Assembly (NCBI GenBank): GCA_913058495.1
Contig: CAJXQC010000001.1
Coordinates: 186,779-250,778, forward strand
DNA from: an uncultured Balneola sp.
GTDB taxonomy: Bacteria > Bacteroidota > Rhodothermia > Balneolales > Balneolaceae
Reading direction: 5' to 3'
Length of the DNA: 64,000 nt
How positions within the stretch are numbered: the stretch's first letter is position 1; each line of letters begins with the position of its first letter. The position numbers and the translations under genes are program-made. Shown piece by piece: positions 1 to 8,825 of the stretch. The notes beneath the pieces are model-generated. The model ran no database searches, was not told where the DNA came from, and saw only the letters and a list, made by a program, of their open reading frames with translations.

Positions 1-509
1 GGTTCATCCAGCAATATAAATTTAGGTTCTGTAACCAATGCTCTGGCAATTTCTGTTCTTCTGCGCTCACCACCGGATAACGAATATCCTTTGTTGTTTA
101 CTACTTTATGCAGCCCAAATTCTTCAATAAGCTTATCAACACGTTGTTTGATCTCTTTTGATGGAACAGAAAAAAACTGAAGTATGGATTCAAGGTTTTC
201 ACGAACGGTCAAATTTCTGAATACGCTGGCTTCCTGAGCTAAATATCCAACTCCCATTCGCGCCCTTTTGTACATGGGCTTTTTTGTGATGTTGGTATCG
301 TTAAGGAATATCTTACCTGAATTTGGAGTCACCAACCCAACCATCATATAAAAAGTAGTGGTTTTTCCGGCTCCGTTAGGACCCAGTAACCCTACGATCT
401 CGCCTTGTTTTACATTAATGGAAACTTCGTTTACAACGGTTCTTTTTCGGTACCGTTTAACAAGTTTCTCGCTGTGTAATGTCAGATCTGTTTGTGTGTG
501 ATCACTCAT
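1..509 (-). CDS. lptB: LPS export ABC transporter ATP-binding protein LptB (3' end cut by window edge)
   Basis: Cytoplasmic ATPase that, in the LptBFG complex, powers extraction of lipopolysaccharide from the inner membrane toward the Lpt bridge. The first 169 residues are present. Walker [10 protein letters not shown] lies at about residues 43-51, the Q-loop as [10 protein letters not shown], and the ABC signature as LSGGERRR followed by EIARAL. The frame leaves the window inside the Walker B region (LLDEP). Start is ATG (complement of 507-509). The N-terminus and the signature are characteristic of LptB among small ABC ATPases. It lies 22 bases downstream of purQ on the same strand, so it may be co-transcribed with the purine genes. 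The lptA/lptC partners are not in the window. Confidence 0.9.
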   Translation of the reverse strand, partial: MSDHTQTDLTLHSEKLVKRYRKRTVVNEVSINVKQGEIVGLLGPNGAGKTTTFYMMVGLVTPNSGKIFLNDTNITKKPMYKRARMGVGYLAQEASVFRNLTVRENLESILQFFSVPSKEIKQRVDKLIEEFGLHKVVNNKGYSLSGGERRRTEIARALVTEPKFILLDE

Positions 510-531
510 GATTCAGTTAATGTACTAAATC

Positions 532-1230
532 TTAAGCAACTGACAAGGAATTGAGAATAGAATCAAATATGATCTTACCATCATCCGAACCGAGTAGTTT
601 TTCCATTGCACGCTCAGGATGTGGCATCATGCCTAAAACATTTCTGCCATCATTAGTAATTCCGGCAATATGATCGATAGAACCGTTAAAATTAGATTCA
701 TCAGTTAGATTTCCATCAGTATCAGAATACCTGAATAAGATCTGATCTTGGTCCTGAAGAGATTTTAGTCCCGATTCATTAATGTGATAATTCCCTTCAC
801 CGTGAGAAACCGGAATATCAAAAACCTGTCCTTTGGTTAACGTATTGGTAAAAAGAGAATCAGTAGTCTCGCATCGTATAAATACATTTTTACATACAAA
901 ACGAAGATCCTGATTGTGCATCATTGCTCCCGGAATCAAGCCTGCTTCGAGCAAGATCTGAAAGCCATTGCAAATCCCGAGAACAGGTCCGCCTTTTTCA
1001 GCAAATTTTACTACTTCCTGCATAATAGGAGAGAAACGTGCGATAGCCCCGGAGCGTAGGTAATCGCCATAAGAGAATCCACCGGGAACGATCAGAAAAT
1101 CAATGCCTGAAAGATCGGTGTCTTTATGCCAGAGAAATTTAACTTTACTATTCATGATGTGCTTCATTGCATGATATGCATCATGATCACAATTAGATCC
1201 CGGAAAAACTATTACTCCAAATGTTGCCAC
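532..1230 (-). CDS. purQ: Phosphoribosylformylglycinamidine synthase subunit PurQ
   Basis: Glutaminase subunit of the three-part FGAM synthase (PurS-PurQ-PurL), which supplies ammonia for step four of purine synthesis. The 232 residues match the family's size. The class I amidotransferase nucleophile is Cys87 in GICNGFQIL, and the His/Glu pair is in MMPHPERAM near the C-terminus. The N-terminus VIVFPGSNCDHD is typical of PurQ. Start is GTG at 1228-1230, one base after the stop of the clpS-like gene, which indicates translational coupling. PurL is not in this window. Confidence 0.95.
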   Translation of the reverse strand: MATFGVIVFPGSNCDHDAYHAMKHIMNSKVKFLWHKDTDLSGIDFLIVPGGFSYGDYLRSGAIARFSPIMQEVVKFAEKGGPVLGICNGFQILLEAGLIPGAMMHNQDLRFVCKNVFIRCETTDSLFTNTLTKGQVFDIPVSHGEGNYHINESGLKSLQDQDQILFRYSDTDGNLTDESNFNGSIDHIAGITNDGRNVLGMMPHPERAMEKLLGSDDGKIIFDSILNSLSVA

Positions 1231-1231
1231 G

Positions 1232-1552
1232 TTAACCTCTTATTTCGGTTATAAGTTGAATTTCTTTTAAAACACCTTCCATTTTCAGACACTCTATAAA
1301 CTCACCTTCATGTATCAAGGCTTTACCATTATTATGAACCTGAAAGGTCAAGTCCTGAGCTATAGAGTAACTGCATCCTTTTGCTTTCACGATTTGTTCA
1401 ATTACTTCATCGAAGGTATGTATATCATCATCAAATAAGAACAATCGCCAGGGAGTATCGATACTCTCTTCAACTTGTTCTTCGGTTTTTGTCAGCTCAT
1501 CAGTATCAGCAAGCAGAATATCTGAGTCTGTAAATTGAGCTAACGGTTTCAT
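1232..1552 (-). CDS. clpS: ClpS-like N-degron adaptor of the Clp protease
   Basis: ClpS proteins bind substrates with bulky N-terminal residues and hand them to ClpAP-type proteases. From residue 34 the protein follows the ClpS fold: WRLFLFDDDIHTF, then VHNNGKA, then a glycine-rich C-terminal segment; the first 33 residues are an acidic variable tail. By alignment from memory with E. coli ClpS, the pocket Asp (D42) and His (H73) are kept, while the gate Asn (N34 in E. coli) is Asp41 here. ATG at 1550-1552 overlaps the purS TGA by one base (TGATG); a TTG one codon upstream is also possible. It lies between purS and purQ, an odd place for a proteolysis adaptor. Family assignment is good; pocket specificity is not established. 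Confidence 0.82.
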   Translation of the reverse strand: MKPLAQFTDSDILLADTDELTKTEEQVEESIDTPWRLFLFDDDIHTFDEVIEQIVKAKGCSYSIAQDLTFQVHNNGKALIHEGEFIECLKMEGVLKEIQLITEIRG

Positions 1553-1797
1553 CAATCTTCGAATGAAATCTCGTAGTCTTCCATTACTTCATTTGCTAAC
1601 AATTGTGCACATGCGGATTCCACAACTTTAGTTGCAGCTTCTTTGCTGTCAGCGTTTACATCCAGTTCAATAAATTTACCGATTCGTACTTGTTGAACAT
1701 CATTCAACCCAAGATTTTGAAGGGCGTGGTGAGCCGCTTTTCCTTTTGGGTCAAGAATGGAGGGACGTAGTGTTACGTTTACTTTTGCTTTGTACAT
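1552..1797 (-). CDS. purS: Phosphoribosylformylglycinamidine synthase subunit PurS
   Basis: Small structural subunit that bridges PurQ and PurL in FGAM synthase. The 81 residues match the usual 80-85. It opens with YKAKVNVTLRPSILDPKGKA and contains the conserved stretches QVRIGKFIELDV and CAQLLANEVMEDYEI, all PurS hallmarks. It is the first gene of a tightly packed minus-strand run (purS, clpS-like, purQ, lptB) and lies 40 bases downstream of miaA. Confidence 0.95.
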   Translation of the reverse strand: MYKAKVNVTLRPSILDPKGKAAHHALQNLGLNDVQQVRIGKFIELDVNADSKEAATKVVESACAQLLANEVMEDYEISFED

Positions 1798-1837
1798 GAA
1801 TGAACGAGTTTTAAAAGTGAGCCCAAATTTACGGCTT

Positions 1838-2755
1838 CTATTGCTTAGCTGCTAAACGAGATAGCAGGATTTCTTTAAGTTCTTCAGGTTTTTTTTCATC
1901 AGCAGGAAGCCATTCGATAAAATCCCACCGTCTGAACCAGGTTAGTTGTCGTTTTGCGTATCGTCGGGTTTGAGTTTTGATCTTTTCAACGGATTTCTCA
2001 AGTTCCATTTTGCCTTCCAGAACAGCGATTATTTCCCGATAACCAACTGCATTTAATGGCTGAAGATCTTTTGAATAACCCATTTCAAGCACTTTTTGAG
2101 TTTCTTCTACCAAGCCTTCATCAATCATATTGTCCACTCTTTGATTGATTCGGTCGTAAAGATTTTGTCTGTCTCTCTGAAGCCCGAAGACCAGTGTATC
2201 ATCAGGTAGTTCAAATTCTTGATTTGAGTGAAAAGAGCTGAACGGTTTACCGGTTTGCATCCACACATCCAAAGCACGGATTATCCGTTGACGGTTCATG
2301 CCGTCCATTGTTTTCACGTATTCAGGATCAACAGAGTTTAGTTTATTGTAAACAGGTTCAATTCCTTCTCTATCAATCTGAGATTCTATCTCTGCAATAT
2401 TCTCTTCGTTTGCGGATGGTATATCTTCAATTGGTCGAATTAAACTTTGTAGATGTAATGTACTTCCGCCAACAAAAAAAGAATGATCTGATGAACTTAA
2501 AATTTCTTTTTCCCAGGCACCTGCACGCTCTGAAAATGCCCGAACGGAATCGGATTCATCCAATTCAAGATTGGAAATATTGTAATGCTCTACCCTTTGT
2601 AATTCTTTATCAGAAGGTTTAGCCGTTCCAATATCCAAATGCTTGTAGCACTGGCGGGAATCAACCGAAATGATAGGAATTCCAAGCTCTTCAGCAACCT
2701 GAAGAGAGAGTTCCGTTTTACCGGAAGCGGTAGGGCCGAGTAGAATTATTCGCAA
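1838..2755 (-). CDS. miaA: tRNA dimethylallyltransferase MiaA
   Basis: Transfers a dimethylallyl group to N6 of A37 in tRNAs that read UNN codons. 305 residues, normal for the family. The P-loop is GPTASGKT at residues 7-14, followed by the tRNA-recognition motif DSRQCYKHLDIGTAKP. The prenyl-transfer core (GGSTLHLQSL) and the C-terminal QTRRYAKRQLTWFRR segment are all present. The only reasonable start is TTG (complement of 2753-2755): no ATG precedes the P-loop and an in-frame stop lies just upstream. Confidence 0.95.
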   Translation of the reverse strand: MRIILLGPTASGKTELSLQVAEELGIPIISVDSRQCYKHLDIGTAKPSDKELQRVEHYNISNLELDESDSVRAFSERAGAWEKEILSSSDHSFFVGGSTLHLQSLIRPIEDIPSANEENIAEIESQIDREGIEPVYNKLNSVDPEYVKTMDGMNRQRIIRALDVWMQTGKPFSSFHSNQEFELPDDTLVFGLQRDRQNLYDRINQRVDNMIDEGLVEETQKVLEMGYSKDLQPLNAVGYREIIAVLEGKMELEKSVEKIKTQTRRYAKRQLTWFRRWDFIEWLPADEKKPEELKEILLSRLAAKQ

Positions 2756-3094
2756 AGGTTATTTTTAGAATAAGTTAATGAATTCTTCGAGAGGTATCAT
2801 ATTCTAAACTGCGTACTTTAAACTTACGAGTCATCGCCACGCGTAGGCAGGCGATCTAATTCTTTATCAAAGGCTACTCATAAATTAAGATCGCAGATTC
2901 CGGCATTTGCTGCGCTCTGAGGGACTGAATATCCTATCAAAGCAATTATCACAAAACAACGAGTCATTCAGAGGCTACTGCCGATGAATCTACACAACGT
3001 AAATTTGGCTTATTTCTGGATGTGTAGACTCTTCACTGCGCCCACCTACGCTATGCTGCGATGGAATTGTTCTGAGTGACTTTAGAATCACTTA
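2756..3094. other. Gene-free interval with a dispersed-repeat palindrome
   Basis: No convincing gene. The right half (2961-3082) is an imperfect palindrome: GAGTCATTCAG at 2961-2971 pairs with CTGAGTGACT at 3072-3081 (one mismatch), and an inner pair TCTACACA / TGTGTAGA lies at 2989-2996 and 3021-3028. The same style of element recurs at 50059-50140. It lies just past the 3' end of the PorV-like gene on the minus strand and may act in transcript termination, though it has no T-run. Confidence 0.5.
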
Positions 3095-4165
3095 TTAATT
3101 TTTCAGGAATCTATACTGCAAAGAAATCCTGTGAGTATATCCTAAATTACTGGAAGTTCCCGCAAAACTAGCAAAGCCATAATCCAGATTGAATTTCAGG
3201 AGTTGAACGCCTAATCCCAATGTTGGAGAAACAGAAAACCCGCCTTCCGGATCGGTTATAAAATCAGTAATACCTGTTCTGAAGCTGATCACATCTTTGT
3301 AAGTAAGTTCTGCTCCAACATGAGGTTCGATACTCATTTTACCTGAGTTTATATAATAAGCTTGTCGGTTTTCAAAAAGCAGGTCGGTATCGATGGCAGT
3401 GATTAGATCAAAATCATTGAACTTAAAGTTTTTGGAAACTCCCATCTTTATAGATGGAAGTACATACTCATTTTGTCCGCTAGGAATGGAATCATCAAAC
3501 ACTTCCTGAAATCCTGCAAATTCATCTTCATCCACAATCCACATTTTTTGCATAGTGGTAGCATCGCGAATAGCGAACCCGAGGTCAACGATCTCTGTTT
3601 TTAATTGCGCCCCAACATCCAGACTATAACCCCAGGCTTGTGCAAAAGGTCCTAAACGTTGGTTGATGATCTTAGCGGTAATTCCATAAGAAAACCGTTC
3701 ATCGCTTTGTTTTGCGAAAGAGAAAAACAGCGCAAGATCGGCGGCGCTGAAACGGGTTATATAATCTTCAGGATTTTCACGGGGCTGGTTGCGGTCGGCA
3801 TCCCAGGCGTTTAAAGTGTTGGCGATGTTATCTACACCCTGACGAAAAAAGCTGACTGAAAACACTGCATCTCTGGATTGAAGTGGAATAGCAAATGCTC
3901 CGTAATCGTACCCAACAATTCCATCAAATCGTTCTGAATGCATGTAAATAGCTTGTGGCTCAGTTACTTTTGACAAACCTGCTACGTTCCAATATCCTGC
4001 GGTTACATCACTTGTAAGTGAAGAATGAGCAGAACCCATTCCTAAAGCACGAGCTCCCGCACCGGTGCTTAAGAAATCATTTCCATACTTCGCCAATGAC
4101 GACTGAGCGGTAGTTTGAAAAGATAAAACTAATAAAAAGGTAAGCGCTGAGAGAAGGCTTTTCAT
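3095..4165 (-). CDS. PorV/PorQ-family outer-membrane beta-barrel protein
   Basis: Predicted outer-membrane barrel of the PorV/PorQ family, whose named members work in the type IX secretion system; many other members have no assigned role. The 356 residues begin with a signal peptide (residues 1-20, ending TTAQ). Next comes the family-typical segment LSTGAGARALGMGSAHSS and a TAGYWNVAGL motif, then alternating strands. It ends in an aromatic-rich last strand (HRISLQYRFLKN). No other type IX component is nearby, so specific function is not assigned. Start is ATG (complement of 4163-4165). Confidence 0.82.
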   Translation of the reverse strand: MKSLLSALTFLLVLSFQTTAQSSLAKYGNDFLSTGAGARALGMGSAHSSLTSDVTAGYWNVAGLSKVTEPQAIYMHSERFDGIVGYDYGAFAIPLQSRDAVFSVSFFRQGVDNIANTLNAWDADRNQPRENPEDYITRFSAADLALFFSFAKQSDERFSYGITAKIINQRLGPFAQAWGYSLDVGAQLKTEIVDLGFAIRDATTMQKMWIVDEDEFAGFQEVFDDSIPSGQNEYVLPSIKMGVSKNFKFNDFDLITAIDTDLLFENRQAYYINSGKMSIEPHVGAELTYKDVISFRTGITDFITDPEGGFSVSPTLGLGVQLLKFNLDYGFASFAGTSSNLGYTHRISLQYRFLKN

Positions 4166-4353
4166 CTAATGCTGTAATAAAATACTTAAAGGTTTACAGT
4201 AGCGCTTTAACGATATATTGGTATACTTATTTGGTGATTTTTTACCGGTTCCAAATGTTGCGGAGAGAGCCAGTATTTCTTAGTATAAGCACACGTTCTC
4301 GAAAGGGCAAGATTGGATAAAAAATTGTCCTAAATAACTCTAATTACGTATTC

Positions 4354-5469
4354 ATGAAATTTTCTGTATCAAGTAACGAACTCAACAAAGGGCTGTCGGC
4401 TGTAATTGGCGCGGTGCCTTCAAAAGCTACACTACCGATTTTAGAAACCATTCTTTTTGAATTTGAAGATGGGAAACTGAAATTATCTGCAACGGATCTT
4501 GAAATTGCAATCGTAGAATACATTGATGCAGACATAGAAGAAGAAGGGTCTGTAGCTATTCCGGCACGCCGACTTCTGGAAACTTTACGTCAACTTCCCA
4601 ATATCACGGTTTTCTTTACAGTTGATGAGCGAAAGAATATTAACTTCAGAACCGATAAAGGAAATTATAAGCTGGTTGGTGATGATGCAGATGAATTTCC
4701 TGAGATACCAACTTTAGAAGGCGGTGTTGAGATCAGTGCTTCTACCGATAATATTAATAATGCTATTGATAAGACATTGTTTGCTGTTTCAAGCGATGAC
4801 CTTCGTCCAGCAATGATGGGTGTTTATTTTAAGATCGGTACGGAAGAAAGTAAGTTTGTAGCTACCGACGGATATCGGTTGGTTGAGTATGTAAACAAAG
4901 AGATCAAAGGAAGTGCAGAAACGGAGTTTATCGTACCTGATAAAGCTCTTGGATTGGTTCAAAAAACAACGAGCGGTGAAGAGTGTGAGATCACAGTTAC
5001 GACCGATCATGCAAGATTTAAGAGCGAAAATACTATCGTGATCACCAGGCTGATCAACGAACAGTATCCGAATTATGATTCTGTGATTCCTCGGGACAAC
5101 AACAAATTCCTGACCATCTCAAAAGAGCAGATGCTTTCGACTGTTCGTCGTGTTGCTATTTTCTCAAGTTCAACAACCAGACAAATTCGTCTTGAACTGG
5201 CAACTGATAAACTTACGATTAGAGCAGAAGATCTTGACATGAGCAGTGAAGCGAAAGAAACTATTGTTTGTGAATACTCAAATGATGAGTTGGAAATTGG
5301 CTTTAATGCAAAGTATTTAGGTGATGTTCTCAGTAATATTGATGACGATGAAGTGAGTTTTGAATTTTCATCCCCTAATCGTGCAGGTATCGTTCGACCA
5401 TCAGAAAAAAGCGATCACGAAGAAATTCTTATGGTAGTTATGCCTGTTATGTTGAATAACTATTCTTAA
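4354..5469 (+). CDS. dnaN: DNA polymerase III beta sliding clamp
   Basis: Ring-shaped processivity clamp for the replicative polymerase. 371 residues, the standard length. It begins MKFSVSSNELNKGLSAV and shows the conserved segments LPILETILFEFEDGKLKLSATDLE (split across domain I), DGYRLVEY, and the C-terminal MPVML that lines the hydrophobic partner pocket. dnaA is not adjacent, which is usual outside Firmicutes and Proteobacteria. Its TAA stop overlaps the ATG of the next gene by one base (TAATG), so the two are translationally coupled. Confidence 0.97.
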   Translation: MKFSVSSNELNKGLSAVIGAVPSKATLPILETILFEFEDGKLKLSATDLEIAIVEYIDADIEEEGSVAIPARRLLETLRQLPNITVFFTVDERKNINFRTDKGNYKLVGDDADEFPEIPTLEGGVEISASTDNINNAIDKTLFAVSSDDLRPAMMGVYFKIGTEESKFVATDGYRLVEYVNKEIKGSAETEFIVPDKALGLVQKTTSGEECEITVTTDHARFKSENTIVITRLINEQYPNYDSVIPRDNNKFLTISKEQMLSTVRRVAIFSSSTTRQIRLELATDKLTIRAEDLDMSSEAKETIVCEYSNDELEIGFNAKYLGDVLSNIDDDEVSFEFSSPNRAGIVRPSEKSDHEEILMVVMPVMLNNYS

Positions 5470-6257
5470 TGAGCCAAATAATTACGCTTACTACCGATTT
5501 TGGTCTTCAGGATCAATATGTAAGTTCGATGAAGGCGATAATTCTGGGTTTAGCTCCTGATGTTCGCCTCATTGATATTTCACATGATATTCCAGCTCAG
5601 GATATTATGGCGGGAGCATGGGTAATTCGCAATTCAGCTTTTCTTTTTCCAAAGAACACCGTGCATCTGGTAGTTGTGGATCCCGGTGTAGGCACGGAGC
5701 GTCACCCGATCGTTCTAAAAGTTAATGATCAATATTTTGTGGGTCCTGATAACGGAATTTTTTCGCTTTTCTACAGCGAGTTTGAGGTGGAAGCTGTAAA
5801 GCTGAATAAACAAAAATACTGGCGAAAAGAACGGTCTAGAACGTTCCATGGAAGAGATATTTTTGCTCCGGTAGCAGCTCATCTTATTAACGGGGTTTCA
5901 CTAAAAGAACTTGGCGACCCTATTAAAGATCTGGTTACTTATCATTGGGCGGTTCCAATTGGGGATAAAGACGGTCTTCAAGGTTGGGTAGTTCATATTG
6001 ATCGCTTTGGAAATCTGATCACAAATATTTCTGAAGATCTTATTGAAGATATGATCGGGAGGAGAAAGGTCCGGATCTATGTTGGTAATACCATGATCGA
6101 TCATTTAGTGAATACATTCGGAGATGTTGAGGAAGGCGATCCGGCCGCATTTATAGGAAGTTCTGGAATGCTTGAAATCGGTATAAATAAAGGAAATGCC
6201 GCAAAGCTTTTAAGTGTTGATAAAGGCGCACAGGTGTCGTTAGTGCTTCAAAAATGA
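5469..6257 (+). CDS. SAM hydrolase / DUF62 family protein
   Basis: Member of the DUF62 family, which splits S-adenosylmethionine into adenosine and methionine using water; fluorinase and chlorinase are specialised relatives. 262 residues. The N-terminal core shows ITLTTDFGLQDQYV, the motif VVDPGVGTERHPI carrying the conserved Asp and Arg, FVGPDNG, and HGRDIFAPVAAHL with the conserved His. The Asp-Arg-His set marks ordinary hydrolases rather than halogenases. It is translationally coupled to dnaN; I see no functional reason for that pairing. Confidence 0.9.
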   Translation: MSQIITLTTDFGLQDQYVSSMKAIILGLAPDVRLIDISHDIPAQDIMAGAWVIRNSAFLFPKNTVHLVVVDPGVGTERHPIVLKVNDQYFVGPDNGIFSLFYSEFEVEAVKLNKQKYWRKERSRTFHGRDIFAPVAAHLINGVSLKELGDPIKDLVTYHWAVPIGDKDGLQGWVVHIDRFGNLITNISEDLIEDMIGRRKVRIYVGNTMIDHLVNTFGDVEEGDPAAFIGSSGMLEIGINKGNAAKLLSVDKGAQVSLVLQK

Positions 6258-6318
6258 GTACGTAACACCAAAGCAGTAATCACGTACTGTTTCCCCGAAT
6301 AAAAGACGGAAAGGACAT

Positions 6319-7125
6319 ATGAGCTTTGAATTAAAATCTCCGGAAAACGAAAGAGCAGCTATTCAGGTACCGAAAGAAATTTCGAATCTGACCAAACCCT
6401 TTAGCGGAACTTTGTGCTCTCAGGATGGTGATGAATACGATGTAAAAAATAACATCATCGACATTTTAGGTGGACAGCCTGATTTCTCAAGTTTAGCTTC
6501 ATATACCAATCATTGGAAACTGACTGCTACTATTTACGAGGAGATATGGAGAAAGCGTTCTCTTTCTTTATTAACAGGCGAAGACTTTCCGATCGAAAAA
6601 GAACATGAATTGCTTATCGAGTGGACAGAGCCCAAAGAAAACGGATTATATCTCGATTTAGGCTGTTCAACAGCGCTTTATGGCAGAGCATTAAAGGCTG
6701 CACAATCCAAAGCTGATGTTGTTGGTTTAGACTTTTCTATGCAAATGTTAGAAGAGGCCAGACTAAAAGCTGAAGCGGATGAAACTAATCTTTTCTTTGT
6801 AAGAGCAGATGGTAAAGAGATGCCGTTTTTCAGCAAAATTTTTGACGGAATAGTGATGGGAGGGACGCTAAATGAGCTCACTGAAGAATTAAAAGTTCTG
6901 TATGAAGCTCGCAGAGTCTTGAAAGAGGATGGAGTTCTTTTTATGATGCACTTGATAAAAGCCGATGCCTGGTACGGAAGATTACTTCAGGAGTCGATGG
7001 GAATTGGAGGAATCAAATTCTGGACTAAGGATGAAAGCAACAAGCTCTTCAAACAAGCCGGCTTCAAAGTTGAAGAACAGATTACAAGAGGAATTGTCTG
7101 TTTTACAAGATTGAGAACTAATTAG
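6319..7125 (+). CDS. Class I SAM-dependent methyltransferase
   Basis: Rossmann-fold methyltransferase of unknown substrate, 268 residues. Residues 30-55 resemble a degenerate Trm112-like zinc knuckle (LCSQDGDEYDVKNNIIDIL) that has lost its cysteines. SAM motif I is LDLGCSTALYGRAL, motif II VVGLDFS, and motif IV is around GIVMGGTLNEL. This is the layout of UbiE/BioC-like Methyltransf_11 proteins. A good Shine-Dalgarno (GGAAAGGA) sits before ATG 6319. Its stop (7123-7125) abuts the stop of argS with no gap, so the two converge. Confidence 0.85.
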   Translation: MSFELKSPENERAAIQVPKEISNLTKPFSGTLCSQDGDEYDVKNNIIDILGGQPDFSSLASYTNHWKLTATIYEEIWRKRSLSLLTGEDFPIEKEHELLIEWTEPKENGLYLDLGCSTALYGRALKAAQSKADVVGLDFSMQMLEEARLKAEADETNLFFVRADGKEMPFFSKIFDGIVMGGTLNELTEELKVLYEARRVLKEDGVLFMMHLIKADAWYGRLLQESMGIGGIKFWTKDESNKLFKQAGFKVEEQITRGIVCFTRLRTN

Positions 7126-8781
7126 TCACATATTTTCGGGTGCAGAAATTCCAAGGATAGTCAATCCATTTCGAAGAACCTGTGCCGTTGCTTTGGCGAG
7201 CTCGATTCTAGCCAGTGCCAGATCTTCATCCACACCAATAATTCTGCAATCGTGATAGAAACCGGTAAATGCTGAAGCAACATCATTCAGGAAATTGATC
7301 AAGCGATGTGGTTCACGTGCATTAGCTGCACCTGCAACCATTTCAGGAAAACGAAGAATGGTTTTGATCAGGCCTTCTTCTGAATCATGTTTCAGCAAAG
7401 AAAGATCTGCTTCTTTGGAAAACGAATATTCTTCCTCAGCTTTACGCAGAATACTGGCAATGCGAGCATGAGCATATTGAAGATAGAATACCGGATTTTT
7501 ATCTCCGGCTTCTTTGGCTTGAGCGATATCAAATTCCAGATGTGTATTTGGAGATCTCATTAAAAAGAAGAAACGGGTGACATCTGACCCCACTTCATCC
7601 ATAAGCTCATCAAGTGTTACAAAATTCGCTTTTCGGGTGCTCATTTTAAAAGGTTGGCCGTCTTTGACGATCGTCACAAACTGATAGATCACCACGTCTA
7701 CTTTTTCTTTGTCGTAACCCAAAGCAGAAATTCCTGAAAGCACGTCCGGATAAGTGGCTATGTGATCGGCACCAAATACATCCAAACAAAGATCATATCC
7801 ACGATCCAGCTTATTCATGTGGTAAGCGATATCGGGAAGTCTGTAAGTCGGTTCTCCCGTGCTTTTGATCAAAACGGTATCTTGTTCTTTACCAAATTCG
7901 GTTGTTTTAAACCAAACAGCTCCGTCTTTGTCATAGACCAATTCTTTCTCACGAAGCTTTTCAACGGTGGTATCTATGGATCCATCCGCATACAAACTAT
8001 GCTCGTTGAAGAAGGATTCCATATTGATGTTCATTCGCTGAAGCGTATTACTGATATCAGCAAAAATGGCTTCTTCTGCTTTTTCTTTGAAGGGTTTCCA
8101 ATCTTCTGTATTACCAGACAACTCAGCATTTTCTTTCGATAATTCTTCCGCTATATCGCGAATATATTCTCCTTCATATCCTCCTTCGGGGAATTCAAAT
8201 GCTTTGCCTAATTTTTCTAAATATCGAGCTTGTACACTTTGTCCCAGAACACGCATTTGTCGGCCGGCATCATTGAAGTAATATTCTCTGTCAACCTCGG
8301 CTCCTGTCCACTCTAACAATCTTGCAACGGTGTCCCCGAGCACTGCATTTCTTCCATGTCCGACGGTAAGTGGTCCGGTTGGATTTGCACTTACAAACTC
8401 TACCAATACTTTTTTACCTGAGTGTTCATCTGTTCTTCCAAAACCGGATCCAGCATCCAGAATACTCTGCAATTCATCATACAAGTAGTCCTCAGCAAAG
8501 CGAAAGTTTATAAATCCGGGGCCTGCAATTTCTACAGAGGAAATTTTCTTTTCATCGAAATTCAATCCATCAATGATCTGTTGTGCAATAGCTCGTGGAT
8601 TATTACGAAGTGGTTTTGCCAGCATCATAGCCACATTGGTGGACGCATCGCCGTGGCTGGAGTCTTTTGGAGCTTCCGTCTGGATTTCAGGTAGTTCTTC
8701 TAGATCAAATTGTTGTAAAGAGTCAGCGATTATTTGCTGGAGGTAGTCGTTCATTCTAAGATTCATTTCTGGATTCAGCAT
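7126..8781 (-). CDS. argS: Arginyl-tRNA synthetase
   Basis: Charges tRNA-Arg. 551 residues, class I synthetase. The HIGH-box region is FVSANPTGPLTVGHGRNA (here VGHG), and the KMSK-like loop is KMSTRKANFVTLDEL. The C-terminal anticodon-binding domain contains QYAHARIASILRK and ends NGLTILGISAPENM, both typical of ArgRS. Three in-frame ATGs are possible (8781, 8766, 8754); the family-like N-terminus MNDYLQQIIADSL suggests 8754 could be the true start. None has a clear Shine-Dalgarno. Confidence 0.96.
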   Translation of the reverse strand: MLNPEMNLRMNDYLQQIIADSLQQFDLEELPEIQTEAPKDSSHGDASTNVAMMLAKPLRNNPRAIAQQIIDGLNFDEKKISSVEIAGPGFINFRFAEDYLYDELQSILDAGSGFGRTDEHSGKKVLVEFVSANPTGPLTVGHGRNAVLGDTVARLLEWTGAEVDREYYFNDAGRQMRVLGQSVQARYLEKLGKAFEFPEGGYEGEYIRDIAEELSKENAELSGNTEDWKPFKEKAEEAIFADISNTLQRMNINMESFFNEHSLYADGSIDTTVEKLREKELVYDKDGAVWFKTTEFGKEQDTVLIKSTGEPTYRLPDIAYHMNKLDRGYDLCLDVFGADHIATYPDVLSGISALGYDKEKVDVVIYQFVTIVKDGQPFKMSTRKANFVTLDELMDEVGSDVTRFFFLMRSPNTHLEFDIAQAKEAGDKNPVFYLQYAHARIASILRKAEEEYSFSKEADLSLLKHDSEEGLIKTILRFPEMVAGAANAREPHRLINFLNDVASAFTGFYHDCRIIGVDEDLALARIELAKATAQVLRNGLTILGISAPENM

Positions 8782-8805
8782 TAAGATAAGGCTGATTCAA
8801 TTAAG

Positions 8806-8823
8806 AATTAAGAATTATTCAAT
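8806..8823. repeat. Left arm of an 18-bp perfect inverted repeat framing the S23-type gene
   Basis: AATTAAGAATTATTCAAT, the exact reverse complement of 9193-9210. The arm continues (8824-8831) into the last codons of the four-helix-bundle gene. The 26 bases 8806-8831 occur again, inverted, at 31099-31124. Confidence 0.95.
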
Positions 8824-8825
8824 GA

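Noticed and set aside
7762-8694. Plus-strand frames within argS
   Set aside because: They are antisense to a clear synthetase gene and show no start signals or domains.
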